Assembly (NCBI GenBank): GCA_000727475.1
Contig: KL647321.1
Coordinates: forward strand, 310,001 to 374,000
Length of the DNA stretch: 64,000 nt
Reading direction: 5' to 3'
Source: Sarcocystis neurona
Taxonomy: Eukaryota; Apicomplexa; Conoidasida; Eucoccidiorida; Sarcocystidae
Within the stretch, counting starts at the first letter, position 1; each line of letters starts with the position of its first letter. Positions 1 to 12,886 of this stretch are shown here, one piece after another. Under the pieces are notes generated by a model. It made no database searches. It was given only the letters and a program-made list of their open reading frames with translations, and was not told the DNA's origin. The position numbers and the translations under genes are program-made.

Positions 1-453
1 GAAGGTATGAACTTCTAGTGTACGTACACCCCAGATATATGTATGTGTCTGTGCTATGTAGAAGATTAAAAGTGTGTGGTGTAACGGATATACGAATATG
101 GAATATAAGATGTTTCTTCTTGAATACAAATATATATATATATATACTTGGAATGAATCTCCGTTATTGCAACGGCAATAGAATCCTCTAACCGGAAGCC
201 TGTGTGAGAAGCTGCGGACACGCAAGAAAGATATTCGTGTTGCTTTTAGCAGAGGAAGACGTTCCTGTGGGTACAGGCGTATCTGTTTTTCTGTTCCTGT
301 CCATATATATATATATGTATATAAGGATGGGCGTGGAGAGACGTGTGTGTGTGTGTGTGTCTGGTTCGCTTTTCTCTGGTCTTCTTCTACATTCGGAAGA
401 GGTGAAAGGCTTGCGCTTGTTTGTTGACGTGCTCGTGTGGCGCTTGTCGACAG

Positions 454-3400
454 CGGCGGAATTTCTCCGCGGCCTGGTGCGGCTGCGCGGCAGAGAATTC
501 CTGGAGCCTCTGTATCTGTGCATGCATCGGGTCGCAGCAGACTTCACAGCAGCAGAGGCAGCAGCAGCAGCAGCAAAGCGCGAGTCAGCGGCGGCAGCAA
601 CAGCAGGCTACGTCGCAACAGCGGGAGGCGCAGCGTTCGGCGGGGACGGCTCTATGGCGTTGCGCCAACAGCAGCAGCAGCAAGAGCAGCAACAGCAGCA
701 GGTGCTGCTGCCTGCTGCTGCGTACCAGCAGATGGACGCAGCGCTCAGGCTCGCCTGTTGCATGGGGGAGCGCTTGACGTCGAAGAAACGACAGGTGCCT
801 GTCGAAGTCTTCTTGAACGAGTACGTCCTGCCGCTGCTGCAACACTGGCACAAGTTTCTTCGGCTGCGCGCATGCAGGGTTTACGAGCAGTATGTACAGC
901 AGGTGAGCAACGCAGGCAGCAGCCACAAAGCGCTGCAGCCGCAGCAGGAGTTGCTGCTGGTGCCTGCGTATCACCGGCTGCTGCTGCTGCTGCGGGACTC
1001 AGAGCTGCCCGTTCGAGTCGCAGCAGCAGTGGCGCTTCGCAGTTTTCTCCTGCTTCCCGCCGATGATCCGCCACAGCAGCTGCAACAGCAGCAACACGCC
1101 CAGCAGCAGCTGCTGCCGCTCGGTCTGCAGCAGCAGCAGCACCTGCACCAGCACGGCCTGTCTCCTTCATCTTCTTCTTCCTCCTCTTCTTCCTTGCCCT
1201 TCGCTTCGCAGCGACAGCAGCTGCGCCAGGCGGTGATCCTTTCTCTCGGAGACCTCACAGAAGCGCTGTTCTCGCTTCTTGAAGTGGTAGACAGCGAGGC
1301 CGTCCTGCGCACGGTAGAGGAACTTGCTGTCTCCTACAGCAAAGAAATTATTCCGCATGCAAAAAATCTCGTCAAAGGCCTCGCAGCTGCTCTGCGCCAC
1401 GCCCTGGTGCACGCGCAACGTGCAGCCGCCGTAGACGACGCCGGGGCGGAAGAAGACGCCGCTGGCGCTGCTGAGGCCGTCGTCAACGCGCTCGAAAAGT
1501 GAGAGAGAAAGACCCAGCACAGAGAGACGAGTAGTTCCGTTCTTCTTGGCTTCATGGAGAACTTCCATGTTGCCTGCGCCAAGTTCAACGTTGCGCCTCT
1601 CCTCTTCATCAGGAGAAACACACGTGTGTATCTGTGTATGAAAAAGACAGAGAGACAGAGAGACAGGTAACAACAGAGAAATATACATATATATACATGT
1701 GTACTGATGTATGGACAAAAAGAAAGAAAGAGCGAACGATATACACATATATATACATATATATATTATGTATGTAGATAGATAGATAGATATGGATATA
1801 CATATATATGTATATGTAGATATATGGACAGTAAAAAAGGGAGAGAGAAGGATGTACATATATGTGTGTATATATATATATGTATGTCCTGATGTATGGA
1901 CGGAGAGAATGAAAGAGAAAAGATATACATATATATATATATATGTACGTTTAGATACATATGTACATATACATACTCACATACATATATGCATATATAA
2001 TACATGCAGACACATAGACACACACATGCATATACACATATACGTACACATCTATACATCTATACATATATTATATATATATATGTCTACACATATATAC
2101 GTATATACATTTGCCCACACGTATATGTATATATATGTAACTGTAACACATACATATATACTCCTATGCATGCATATATGTATGTGCAGATTTACATGTC
2201 CGTGTGGAAATTGTTTGTGAGGGTGTGTCGGACGTTTGTTGTTTTCAGCGTCTTGCAGGCGGTGGCAGAGGCCCCGGCAGTTTTCACGGAGCTTTCGGAA
2301 GACCTGTGTAGCATTTTCGAACTGCTGCTGTCGCCAGGGCAGGAGGAGTATCTTGAGGAAGGGCTGCTGCTGCTGTCGTATGTGACTTATTACATGCCGC
2401 CGCCGTTCCCTCCGCGCCTCTGGCGGCTGTTCGAGTGCATGCACGTCGGCATCTGCTGCTCGGGGAAACGCCGAAGTCCGCTGTTCGCTGCGCTGCTCTC
2501 CTCCCCGCCACCGGCAGCGGCGCCGGTCTCGCTCGTCCCCTTCCCCGGGGCAGCAGCAGGAACAGCCGCAGCAGCAGGACCCGCGGCGGCAGGAATCGCA
2601 GCAGCAGCAGGAACGGCAGCAGCAGGGGCTTGCGGGGCGGTGGCAGGGGCAGCACCGGTAGGAACACGGGCAGGAGAAGCAGAAGGAAGAGGGGCAGCAG
2701 GAGGAGAGGCACAGAGAGGCGAGGAAGAAGGAGAGGAGGGGGTCGACGATGTGTGGCTGCTGTCAGCAGAGCAAGTTGTGACGCCGTTGATCAACTTTAT
2801 CGTTCGAGACCCCCATCACTTTCTACAAGGACGCTCCATACACACCGGCCTCTCGTACAAGGAGCAAGTCTTGCAGATCGCCAAAAGTTGTATTGACCGC
2901 ATGCATGACACGGTAAATTACCCACGTCCTTCTCCGCCTTACCCCACGGCCCATGTCTTAGCAGCCGAGCCCACACAGAGAAGTAGACACAGGTGTCTAT
3001 AGACAGATTGAAGAGAGACGGAGACAGTGAGAATTACACAGAGGGAAGCGTCTCACACACACAGAAACAGAGAGACAGAGAGGAGGTAAACACATGCACA
3101 CGTGGACTTACCCACGTCACGCATGTATATACACAGATATGGATATACATGTACAACCATATATATATATACAGCAGCAGAGACATACATATATATATAT
3201 ATGTAGAGAGAGAGACAGGTAGAGAGAAACAACTACATAGGCACACGTATAAACGTATACATCTTTATATGTATACAGAGACAGACATACATGTATATAT
3301 GCACGTCACTATATATATATATATATGTGTATATATATATATAGAGAAGTAGACATAGAGATGAGTGTCTTATCGTTAAATAACAGGCGGTGAATTTGCT

Positions 3401-6400
3401 GCATCTCGTTGACGCACGTGTAAATATATCGTAATTTTTTCTTGTCTACTTGTAGATATATATGGATGTTCTCTACGACCACGTACATCTTTCTCTACGT
3501 ATATATTCTGCTGCGCGTCATTCTAAGTCTTTCCCTGTCTATTTGTTCACTTCTGCTCTCTTTCTCTCTTACACACATATATATATATATATATATGTTG
3601 TGTTTCTCCCTCTGCAATCGTATGCTTCCATCTGCGAACGCGTCTCTCTATCTCTCCCTGGAGGTAGCTGCAGCCTTGTTGTCCTGGGGAAATAGAGTCC
3701 ACGTAGGAAGCGCATGCAACGACCCTTGCTGCTGTGATGCCTGCAGCTCGAGGGCCGCAGTTTGCCTGCTGCAGCGCTGCTATTGCTGTTGCGGTCCTCC
3801 TGCTTCTGCTGTTGGGACTCTGCTGCTGTGTCGCGCCTCTACACGCGACTCTGAGCCTCTCCCTGCTCGGCTGCTGCTGCGCCCGTCGCCACTGCTGCGC
3901 AGCAGATACTGCTGCTCCTGCCCTACCGCTGCTGCTGCTCAGCCGCCGCTGCTGCCCTACAGCCACTGCTGCACCGATTTACTGCTGCTGCGGGTGGTCT
4001 GCTGCCGCTGCTGCGCATCGCCACTGCTGCACGGATTTCCTGCTGCTGCTGCTGTGATTGTGCTGCTGCTGTGATACGCGACTGCCCTGCTGCTGGTGCT
4101 TTGTGCTGCTGTCGGTGTTGCTGCTGCTGCAGGAAGACGCATGCGTTGGCGTGCAGCTGTTGTGCGCGATGATTAGCAGCAGCGCAGGGCAGCAGATCCC
4201 TGCCGACGACGTGCTGCTGCCTTCGTTCGAAATGGTGTGGAATTTGCTACTGCGACAGCATGCGGCTGCCCAGGAGAGACAGCGGCGCCAAGCGGGGGAG
4301 AAAACACCAGGACGAGCAGCCGGAAGCGCAGCAGAAGGCAGCAACGAAGAAGTAGAAGCAGCAGACGCAGACACAGACGCAGCAATGGCAGCAGAAACAG
4401 GAGCAGCACCTGCTGCAGCAGCAGGAGGAGCACGTGGAGAAGGAGAAGGAGGAGGAGGAGGGACCGGAGCAGCAATAGCGAAAAAGGAAGAGGAAGATAC
4501 TCCGATTCTTGACTCTTCTATCAAACGCATATTCATAAAATTTATATCGTCCCTCCTCGTTTATGATGTACAGAAAACATTTGCGATTCTGGAGCAGCTC
4601 CAGCTCTCTTCTCAAATTTTTAACTACCTTCTCAACAACGCATCTGCAGCAGAAACGTAAGTAGCGATGCGTCGTCTCTATATGTGCTGCTGCTCCCGCT
4701 GCTGCTACTTCTGCTGCTTTTGCTGCTTCTCGCGCATGCAACCCCTTGTGCGGTCCTCCTGCGGCACCTCTGCTGCAGGCAGAAGGGTGCGACACCGTTG
4801 ACACTGCTGCAGCTGCTCCAGAACTGCGGCTGCTGCTTCCTCTGCTGCTGCTGCGGCTGGGATACTTGAGTCGTCGCGTTGCTCCGTCGCTGCTGCTGCT
4901 GCTGCTGCGTCATGCTGCTGCATCACTGCTGCGGTGTCAGCTGCTGCTCTTGCTGCTGACGCTGGCTCACTCCCCCGCTGGGCTAATGTGCCGCTGCTGC
5001 TGCTGCTGCTTCCACATTGCCGCTGGTGCTCTGTCACCGCTGCAGCTGCTGTTGCCGGATCACTACAGCTGCTGTCGCTGTATCACTGCAGCTGTTGCTG
5101 CTGCGTCACTGCTGCTGCTGGTGGTGTCGTTTTGCCGGCGGGGGTCTGGCTGCTGCTGTTTCACGCTGCTGCCCGGCGCTGCAGCGCGTGAGCCTTCGTC
5201 TCCTGCTGCTGGTGGCTCTCGTTGTGCTGTGGTTCCGCAGGGCGGAGCAGAAGAAGCTGCTGCTTGTCGGACTCACACGCGTGCTGCAGTTGGTGGGAGC
5301 GGCTGCAGCAGGGGAAAGCGCAAGTGCTGCTGTTGCTGCAGCTCCTGCCGGTGGTGGTGGAACGTCGTCTTCTCCTGCTCCGCCCTCTCTTGCTTCTCCT
5401 GGTCGTCCTGTTTCTCCTGGGCACCCGCTGCTGCCGCCGTGTGTGGGGCTACGCGTGGAGCAGCTGGTGCGCGTGGTGGCTGCAGCGGCGGCGCAGCAGC
5501 AGCAGCTGCTGCAGAAGCTGCGAGCTGCCGCAGCAGCCAACAGCAGCGACTGCACGTCAGATAGTGAAGCGGACTCGGAGCAAGATCTTGCGGAAGACGA
5601 AGACGCAGAGATCAATCCCAAGACAAAAGAACTCCTCGAAAGAATTGACGCGGCCAAAAAGTGGGAAGAAGAGGAAGAAAACGAAGGCGTGGGCGAAGCA
5701 AATGAAGAAGGGATGGGGAAAAGTGAGGGTCACGATACCGACACTGATGATGACTGGGAAGAGGCCTTCGCAGATGAGTAAGAAATTTCTTCACGTCGTC
5801 TCCGTCATACACCCACACCTCTATATATGTATGGATCCGTGCCGCCGCAATATATATATGTACACAGAGAGAGAGAGATTTGTGCCTGTCTGCCAGGTGC
5901 ACGTCGTTCTCTACTCTATACGTGTGTGGATCCGTAGCTCTTTTTCCTCTCTCTATAATATCTACAGAGAGAGACAAGGAGAGAGACGGAGGTCTGCGGG
6001 TGACTCTCTCCATTTTTCGTGTACGTGGTGGACGGGTATTTCTCTCTCTCTTTCTCTAGTCAACTATATGTGAATTTGTAGCTCTCTACTATGTGTGTAT
6101 GTGTGTGTGTGTCGTTTCCTACTCTATATCCATGACCGGGTGGTTCGTTACTCTACCTGAATGCGTACATATATATTGGTGACCGCATCTTCTGCGTATC
6201 TATGGAGATATTCCCTACACATCTTTGTCCAATGTATGTGTGCGTCGTCCCTTCTATCGTACGTATCCTCATCACGTCTCATCTTGAGTATACACCTACA
6301 CACACACATACATATGTCTGGTTACATCGCTCTCTATCTCTCTATCTCTCTATCATTCCGTCTCTCTCTCTATATATAAGTGTAGCTACTTAATAATCCC

Positions 6401-9400
6401 GTATAGTAGAGTCGTTGTTGCCACATATATATATGTGTGTGTGCAACACAATATGTGCCTGCTGTCCCATGCATATACGTACATGTGTGTATATCATATA
6501 TATTATTTCTCTTGTATATCATGATGGAGTGTGGAGTTGATTATACGTGTATAGACTTCATTGACGCGTCGATGGATATCAAATACACACACACACACAT
6601 ATACATGTGCATATATATATGTACGTATTATAACGAGGAACTCGAGGGGACGATAGTAGACACGCGCGGCGGGGCTGCCATCTCATTTTCCTCTCTTTTC
6701 TCTTCTCTCTGTGTGTCTCTCCCTCTTCTCCACCCGCTCTCTCTTCTTCCTTCCTCTTCCTCTTCCTCTCCCCCTCTCTCTTCGTCTCCCTCCCTCTCTC
6801 TGTCTCTTCTCCTCTCTCTCCTTCTCTTCCCCTCTCTGTCTCTTCCTCCCTCTCTCCGTCCCTCTCTCCCCTTCTCTCCCTCTTCCTCTTTTTCTCCCCC
6901 TCTTCCCACCCGCTTCTCCCTCTCCCCTTCTCTCCCTCTTCCTCGCTCTCTCTCCTCCTCTCCCTCTCCCTCTCTGTCTGTCTCTCTGTTCCTCCCTCTC
7001 CTCTCTTCCCCACCCGCTCCCTCCCTCTCTCCTCTTCTCTTCTCTCTCTCTCTCTCTCCCTCTGCCTCGTCTTCCTCCCCCCCTCCTCCTCCTCTCCCTC
7101 TCTCTNNNNNNNNNNNNNNNNNNNNNNNNNNNNNNNNNNNNNNNNNNNNNNNNNNNNNNNNNNNNNNNNNNNNNNNNNNNNNNNNNNNNNNNNNNNNNNN
7201 NNNNNNNNNNNNNNNNNNNNNNNNNNNNNNNNNNNNNNNNNNNNNNNNNNNNNNNNNNNNNNNNNNNNNNNNNNNNNNNNNNNNNNNNNNNNNNNNNNNN
7301 NNNNNNNNNNNNNNNNNNNNNNNNNNNNNNNNNNNNNNNNNNNNNNNNNNNNNNNNNNNNNNNNNNNNNNNNNNNNNNNNNNNNNNNNNNNNNNNNNNNN
7401 NNNNNNNNNNNNNNNNNNNNNNNNNNNNNNNNNNNNNNNNNNNNNNNNNNNNNNNNNNNNNNNNNNNNNNNNNNNNNNNNNNNNNNNNNNNNNNNNNNNN
7501 NNNNNNNNNNNNNNNNNNNNNNNNNNNNNNNNNNNNNNNNNNNNNNNNNNNNNNNNNNNNNNNNNNNNNNNNNNNNNNNNNNNNNNNNNNNNNNNNNNNN
7601 NNNNNNNNNNNNNNNNNNNNNNNNNNNNNNNNNNNNNNNNNNNNNNNNNNNNNNNNNNNNNNNNNNNNNNNNNNNNNNNNNNNNNNNNNNNNNNNNNNNN
7701 NNNNNNNNNNNNNNNNNNNNNNNNNNNNNNNNNNNNNNNNNNNNNNNNNNNNNNNNNNNNNNNNNNNNNNNNNNNNNNNNNNNNNNNNNNNNNNNNNNNN
7801 NNNNNNNNNNNNNNNNNNNNNNNNNNNNNNNNNNNNNNNNNNNNNNNNNNNNNNNNNNNNNNNNNNNNNNNNNNNNNNNNNNNNNNNNNNNNNNNNNNNN
7901 NNNNNNNNNNNNNNNNNNNNNNNNNNNNNNNNCCTTCCTCTCTCTCTCTCTCTCTCCCTCCTCCTCTCCTCCTCTCTTCTCTTCTCTTCTCCCTCTCTTC
8001 TCTCTTTCTCCCTCTCTTCCTCTCTCTGTCTCTTCCTCTCTCTTCTCCTCCTCCACCTCCTCCTCTCTCTCTTCCTCCGTCTCTTCTCCACCGTCTACTT
8101 CTCTCTGTCTTCCTCTCCCTCTCTTCTCTCTTCCTCCCTCTCCACATATACACACACGCACATGAGATAGTAAGGGATGTGTAGGTTTAAGGAGATTTTT
8201 ACATATGGCGTCGTTCGCGTACATTTTTGGACGTGTTGTGCGATCGAAGACGACGAATTTCGTAACTTCCTCTTCTTCCCTTTTCTCTTCGTTCTCTTCT
8301 CCCGTCGTTCAGTTTTGGGTTGGATCCAATGCTGTCTGCGTCTTCCTTTCTCACTTCACCAAATGTTCCTCGCCGCCACGTTGTACTCCTCATTTTCCTC
8401 GTACTTCTTTTTCTTCTTCTTCTTCCTCATCTCCTCAACTGTCCTCTCCGTCCTCTTGCGACCCACGTGAGAAGAGGCCGTTCGTTGATTTCCCCCCTCG
8501 ACGCCGTATGTGTAGTAGTACACCTCTTCCTTGTGCTCTCCTCTTCACGTCTGTCCTCTTCTCCTTCACCCCCCCTCCTCTCTTCTCCTCTTCCTCTCCT
8601 CCTCCTCCTTCTTCTTTTTCGTCTTCCTCAGTCTGTGGCCTTCGTCTCTGTCCCTCTGACTAATACGACGTGTGTGCGTGTGCGTGTCCCCCGTTGCCGT
8701 CGCTCTCTCCGTTCTTCCTCTCATTCTGCGTCTCCTTTCTTTGCCTCTTCTCCTTTTCTTTCCGTTTCATCCCCTTCTTCTTCACGCCTTTCCTTCTTAC
8801 TGCATTTCCTCATGTGTTTCCCCCTCTTTTTCATCCTCTCGTTGTACGCGCGCCTCTTCCGCCTCCCTCTCTTCTTCTTCTTCTTCTCTGCGTCTTCCTT
8901 CCCTTTCTTGTCGGCTTCGTCTCTTCCTCTTCCTTTTCGTCTTCTTCTTCTTCTGTCTCCTCACTGTCTGCCTCTTTGGATCTTCTCTCCCGTATTCGTC
9001 GTCCTCCTTTCGTCCTCTTGCAGTCGTTTGAACCTTTTCATGACCGTCGTTTCTTCGCCTGGTCTTTCTTCTTCTTTTTCTCTTTCTCTCCCGTCTCTGC
9101 TTGTCTCCTCTCTTTCTCGTCCTAACGCGCATTTGTTGCACCTTCCTCTCCTGTTTCTTCTTTTGCTCCCCTCCTCCTCTTGTTTAATGAAAGATTCGAT
9201 CCTTCTACGAGCGCGCTGCGCACAAAGTTGCTTGAGAACGTCGAGGAGTTGCCTCTGCTTCGCGAGACTCTCTCCACCCTTCCACAGCAGCTGCAGCAGA
9301 TGATCTCCACGTGGCTAGGACAGCAGCATCTCTTGAAGCTAGTAAGCAAAATTCTCCCCTTAAAGACTATTTACATACACGTATGTATATCTGTGTGTAT

Positions 9401-11255
9401 GTCCGTGTGTATGTCTGTGTGTATGTGTGTGTGTGTGTGTGTGAATATATCTGTCGTGGTGTGTTTCTCAGTGTATGTTTCTCTCATAGATGGACGAAGG
9501 AGCAGCACGTCGTACATATCTGCTTCATGTGTGTATTTGTCTCTCTGTCTGTCTGTATGTTCAGGTAGAAGTATTCAACTTCTGAATAAATAAATTTACG
9601 GGCACACTGCCATGCATCTACATATATCCATATTTGTCCCTCTTCACATAACATATATATATATACGCATATACATGTACCCACTCAATCTCTGTCTACA
9701 GTTTCCGCTTATATATAAGACAAATCTCATATACGTATATATGTGTGGTGTATGTTATATATATGTATGTTGAGCTGTATATTTGTAGATATATACATAT
9801 TTGTGTATACTGCTGTGTATTTGTAGATAGACATCTTACGGCCCTGTCCACCAGTTACGTTTTCATGTGTCACTTATATACATACATATATATCTATACA
9901 GGAGAGAAACGACTTTGTTGCTGAGCATATACAATTGTTGTCGTGGAGGCATACCCATTTCCTACATCGAGCCGTCTTCAACAGCGGTCGCAGAAAGTCA
10001 GATATCTATCTTTACATATCCATCTCTATATATGCGGATATATACACGTAAACATGTGTTATGCCGCTGTTTACCTACATATATATATATATGTTTATGG
10101 AGATGTTTAGATACACGTACATATTTCTACATGGGTGTGTATATATAGAGAGAATAAGAATAGAAACATGTATATATTCATGTAAATACGTACATGTTTG
10201 TACATGTAGAAAGTGTATATGTTAGAGTGGAGTGGTGCTTCACAGATGTTGCGCGAAGCAGACTTATCTTGTGTGCTCCTCACGACGCTGCAATCACGTA
10301 GATACCTTCTCCTACGCATACGTGTACATACATACATAAATATGTATAGGTAGGTAGGTCGATAGAAACGTCTTTCTACACATGTGAATCAAACCCTCAA
10401 TATATATAGATATAAATATTTTTCTCGTGTACAGTACGTCTACCTCAGGTCATTACGTTTCTCTTTTCCTCGGTGTTGGGTTATCTATGTACTTGTGCGT
10501 GTGGATCTGTTTACACGCGTTCATATATATATATATATATGTGTATACATATATGTATATATATATATTTCTATATGTATGTGTATGTGTATGTCGTTTG
10601 AAATTATTCATTCGTATTTGTCCGTGCGCACCTGTATATGGAAGTATTTGTGCACCTGTATTTCTGTACATCCGTAAAGAGAGGTGCACGTATCTATATC
10701 ACAAGATATATCTATATATATATATATCGATGTATATATATATGTATATATATATCTATCTATCTCTCTACATGTATATATATATGTATATGTGTCATTC
10801 TCCTTTCGTATGTGTGACTGTGTCTTGTCTCACTTTTCCCGGAGGCGGTTGAGACGCTGCTGCATGTGCCTGAATTTCTTCTTTTTGTCCCTTTGTTTGG
10901 TTTCCCTTGATGCCTTTCTCTCTCCTCGTTCTTCTTCCGCGGTCCTCGGAAAACTTACTTTGTGAAGGACTGTCTATTCTCTTCTGTGTGTCTTATAGAA
11001 ATCCCTGCGGTGGCTCCGTTCTCGCTGAAAGTTTTCGTGGATCCACCCGTCCTTCTGCATGTGTCCCTCTCCTCCGTCGTATTTCTGCTGTAAGCTTTCT
11101 GTGCCCTTCTTCCTTTCCGCTGCCTTCCCTTTACAGTTCTTCTTCTTTTTCTTCCGTGTCCCCCTTTCTGATTGCAGAAGGAAGTGCTGGCAGAGTCACC
11201 GCCTCCTGCGGCACCGCCTCTTTCGACACCTTCGCAGCAAGTGCTGCCCTTGTAG
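454..11255 (+). CDS. IPO7: Importin-7/8-like karyopherin beta (5' partial, six exons)
   Basis: Nuclear transport receptor of the importin-7/8 (yeast Sxm1/Nmd5) type, a HEAT-repeat protein that carries cargo through the nuclear pore with Ran. Exons read as about 454-1498, 2249-2912, 4133-4656, 5241-5777, 9194-9341 and 11178-11255; all have GT-AG borders and compatible phases. About 998 residues are present; the N-terminal third with the Ran-binding region lies left of the window. Family-like blocks in order: NEYVLPLL then LRACRVYEQY; SELPVRVAAAVALRSFL; SYSKEIIPHAKNLVKGL; NVLQAVAEAPAVFTELSEDL; the block around QKKLLLVGLTRVLQL; an acidic stretch with KTKELLERIDAAKKWEEEEE, matching the acidic region near the importin-7 C-terminus; then LPLLRETLSTLPQQLQQM. 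Poly-Gln, Ala and Ser runs interrupt the HEAT region. The last exon (25 codons, stop at 11253-11255) and the exact 5' border of the first exon are the least certain parts. Confidence 0.82.
1680..2190. repeat. TA/TATG-rich microsatellite in importin intron
   Basis: Long runs of TATATA, TATG and GATA units fill the intron at 1499-2248. The sequence on either side of the run codes for adjacent importin residues (an Asn codon is split across the junction), so the block is intronic and the many short reading frames in it are not genes. Confidence 0.85.
2913..4132 (+). other. Importin intron with CTG-repeat 3' half
   Basis: Intron between the exons ending in MHDT and starting EDACVGVQLL. It holds TATA microsatellite (about 3130-3350) and then about 400 bases of imperfect CTG triplets from 3720. 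The 3' splice site is inside the triplet run (ctgctgctgcag, then GAAGAC). A 33-base segment at 3387-3419, flanked by AG and GTAAAT and of phase 0-0, could be a skipped or alternative micro-exon. Confidence 0.6.
4657..5240 (+). other. Importin intron rich in CTG triplets
   Basis: A GTAAGT donor follows codons for NNASAAE and a split Thr codon, and the acceptor is ttccgcag before GCGGAGCAG. In between is almost continuous imperfect CTG triplet sequence that is open in several frames and reads as poly-Leu/Cys. Removing it restores a family-like junction (NASAAET then AEQKKLLLVGL), so it is read as an intron and not as coding sequence. Confidence 0.65.
5778..9193 (+). other. Large importin intron, including an assembly gap
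   Basis: A GTAAGA donor after the acidic region and an acceptor at 9192-9193 join in phase to give FADE then FDPSTSALRTKLLENV. The intron contains TATA/GT microsatellites (5810-6660), a CT-rich polypyrimidine region (6684-9180) and 827 N bases. Long frames reading through the N run are artefacts of low-complexity CT sequence. Confidence 0.7.
6684..8150. repeat. CT-rich simple repeat around assembly gap 7106-7932
   Basis: About 420 bases before and 220 bases after the N run are almost pure CT/CCT/TCTC repeat on the + strand. The gap probably stands for unresolved repeat of the same kind, so its true length is unknown. Confidence 0.95.
9342..11177 (+). other. Last importin intron, microsatellite-rich
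   Basis: A GTAAGC donor follows HLLKL; the acceptor is ctgattgcag before AAGGAAGTGCTG. The interval contains GTAT and TATA microsatellites, densest at 9360-9900 and 10500-10800. Possible small extra exons near 10845 (AVETLLHVPE) and 10999 (IPAVAPFSLKVFV) sit after AG dinucleotides but are not supported by phase or by the family. Confidence 0.5.
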
Positions 11256-11419
11256 CAGCAGCTCACCGAACAACGCTTCGTTTCTTATACAAGAAATATG
11301 TGTGTTTGTTCTTTTCTCTCTTTCCTGTCCATTCTGCTGTTTGCGTGTTCTTCTGCCGTCGGCTTCCCTTCCTCTCTCTCGCCCGTCGCAGCAGTGTAAA
11401 TAGGAGCTCAGTCTCTAGC

Positions 11420-12191
11420 GCTCTCCATACGTATATGTACACATATGTGTATATAAATAGCTGTGTACTTCTGTACGTGTATATATGTATGTACACGTAC
11501 TCTATGTATATATAGGTACATGTGTATATACATATCTTAATTATATACCCGTAGGATATATATATATATATGAAGTGTACGTACGTGTATATATATATAT
11601 ATATGTATATATATACGTACTGTGTTGTTGTGTAGTATTTTGAGGAAGATGTAGTGGAGGCCTCATCTGTTTTGAGGAGGAGAAATTTTTTCATTTGAGA
11701 ATAATTCAAAGAATTGCTGGCCCTTCAGGAAGGAATAACGAACAGGCGAGAAATGTCATCGCCTCGCCTCTTGAAGAAGTGCCGAAATCCAAGAAGTAAC
11801 GGAGACATGCAGAGAGCGTTCTAGTGACTACATCGCTAATTCAAAAGTGTACGCATATACGTATATATATATATATATATGTATGTATATATTTGCCTAG
11901 ATGAATATACAGAGATACATGTGTATATATATATGTGTATATTCTTGTTCACGTGTATATACGCGAATAAGTATGTAAATGTCCGTATTCATTTGTGTGT
12001 GTGTGTGTGTGTGTGTCTGTATGAATACCTATATACGTATACATAGATTATATATATATGTATGTACATGCGTGTGTATGAACTCCTATATGCATATATA
12101 TAGATTGTGTATATATACATATATATGCGTATGAATACCTATATACGTATATGTAGATTGTATTTATATATATATACACAGGTTGTATACG

Positions 12192-12222
<31 letters not shown>

Positions 12223-12310
12223 ATAGCACGGGTGTCCATATATATATGTATATATATCGCAGATGGTTACACATATATACTTCTGCGTATGTATATCGGA
12301 ATACATATGT
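11420..12310. repeat. TATA/TATG microsatellite spacer
   Basis: Two dense blocks (about 11420-11630 and 11840-12310) of TATATA, TATG and GTGT units lie in the spacer after the importin stop codon. I see no gene between 11256 and 12886. Confidence 0.85.
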
Positions 12311-12886
12311 ATATAGAACACGTCGAGTACGTGTGTGTTAATATTTGAGAATACGTCGCGTTTAGTAGATTCTGAGGAATGCAAAGTGGCATTTATCGAA
12401 GAAAGTTCTACTTTTCGTCTGTGTACTAAACAGCACCTGCGCGTAGCAACTTGTACAAGGTAGGCAATTAACGCCTCGTATAGCTGTGTAGCTCTATGTG
12501 TGTCTCTCTCGTTCTCACTTTTCCTCAATATATACATATATAGAGAGAGACGGGCACATAGCAGCAACGAGACCTTTTACATTCGTGACGCAGTATGAAA
12601 GGGGCAGTCAAGCGTTATTGGCACTGCGGAGCGGTCTTTTTTCTTACGAGTGTATCGAATACCTAACCAAAAGAACTGTCCACGTGAAGACACACATACA
12701 CATACGTACACAGCAGTGTGTGAATAGCTGCGATGAGGCGTGAGAGACGCGTTTGTACCGCGTCCGCGTTTGCGCTTCTTCGTCGCTCTCTCGAAAAGTT
12801 GCACAAGAACACTTGCTGGCGACTTTGGTATTGATGAAGCAGGTGAAAACGGCGAGATGGCACGGCCGTAACGCCGCAGAAAAATA

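Noticed and set aside
204..1500. Several overlapping open frames on both strands in the CAG-rich part of the first importin exon
   Set aside because: Perfect CAG/CTG triplets remove stop codons in most frames. Only the plus frame with the importin-7 blocks matches a family.
6437..8224. Frames of about 480-580 codons across the first assembly gap
   Set aside because: They consist of CT or AG dinucleotide translation and N bases inside an intron.
8177..9130. Ser/Leu/Phe-rich plus-strand frames, up to 327 codons
   Set aside because: They are pyrimidine-rich TCT/CTC/TTC translation inside the large importin intron. The exons on either side join in phase without them.
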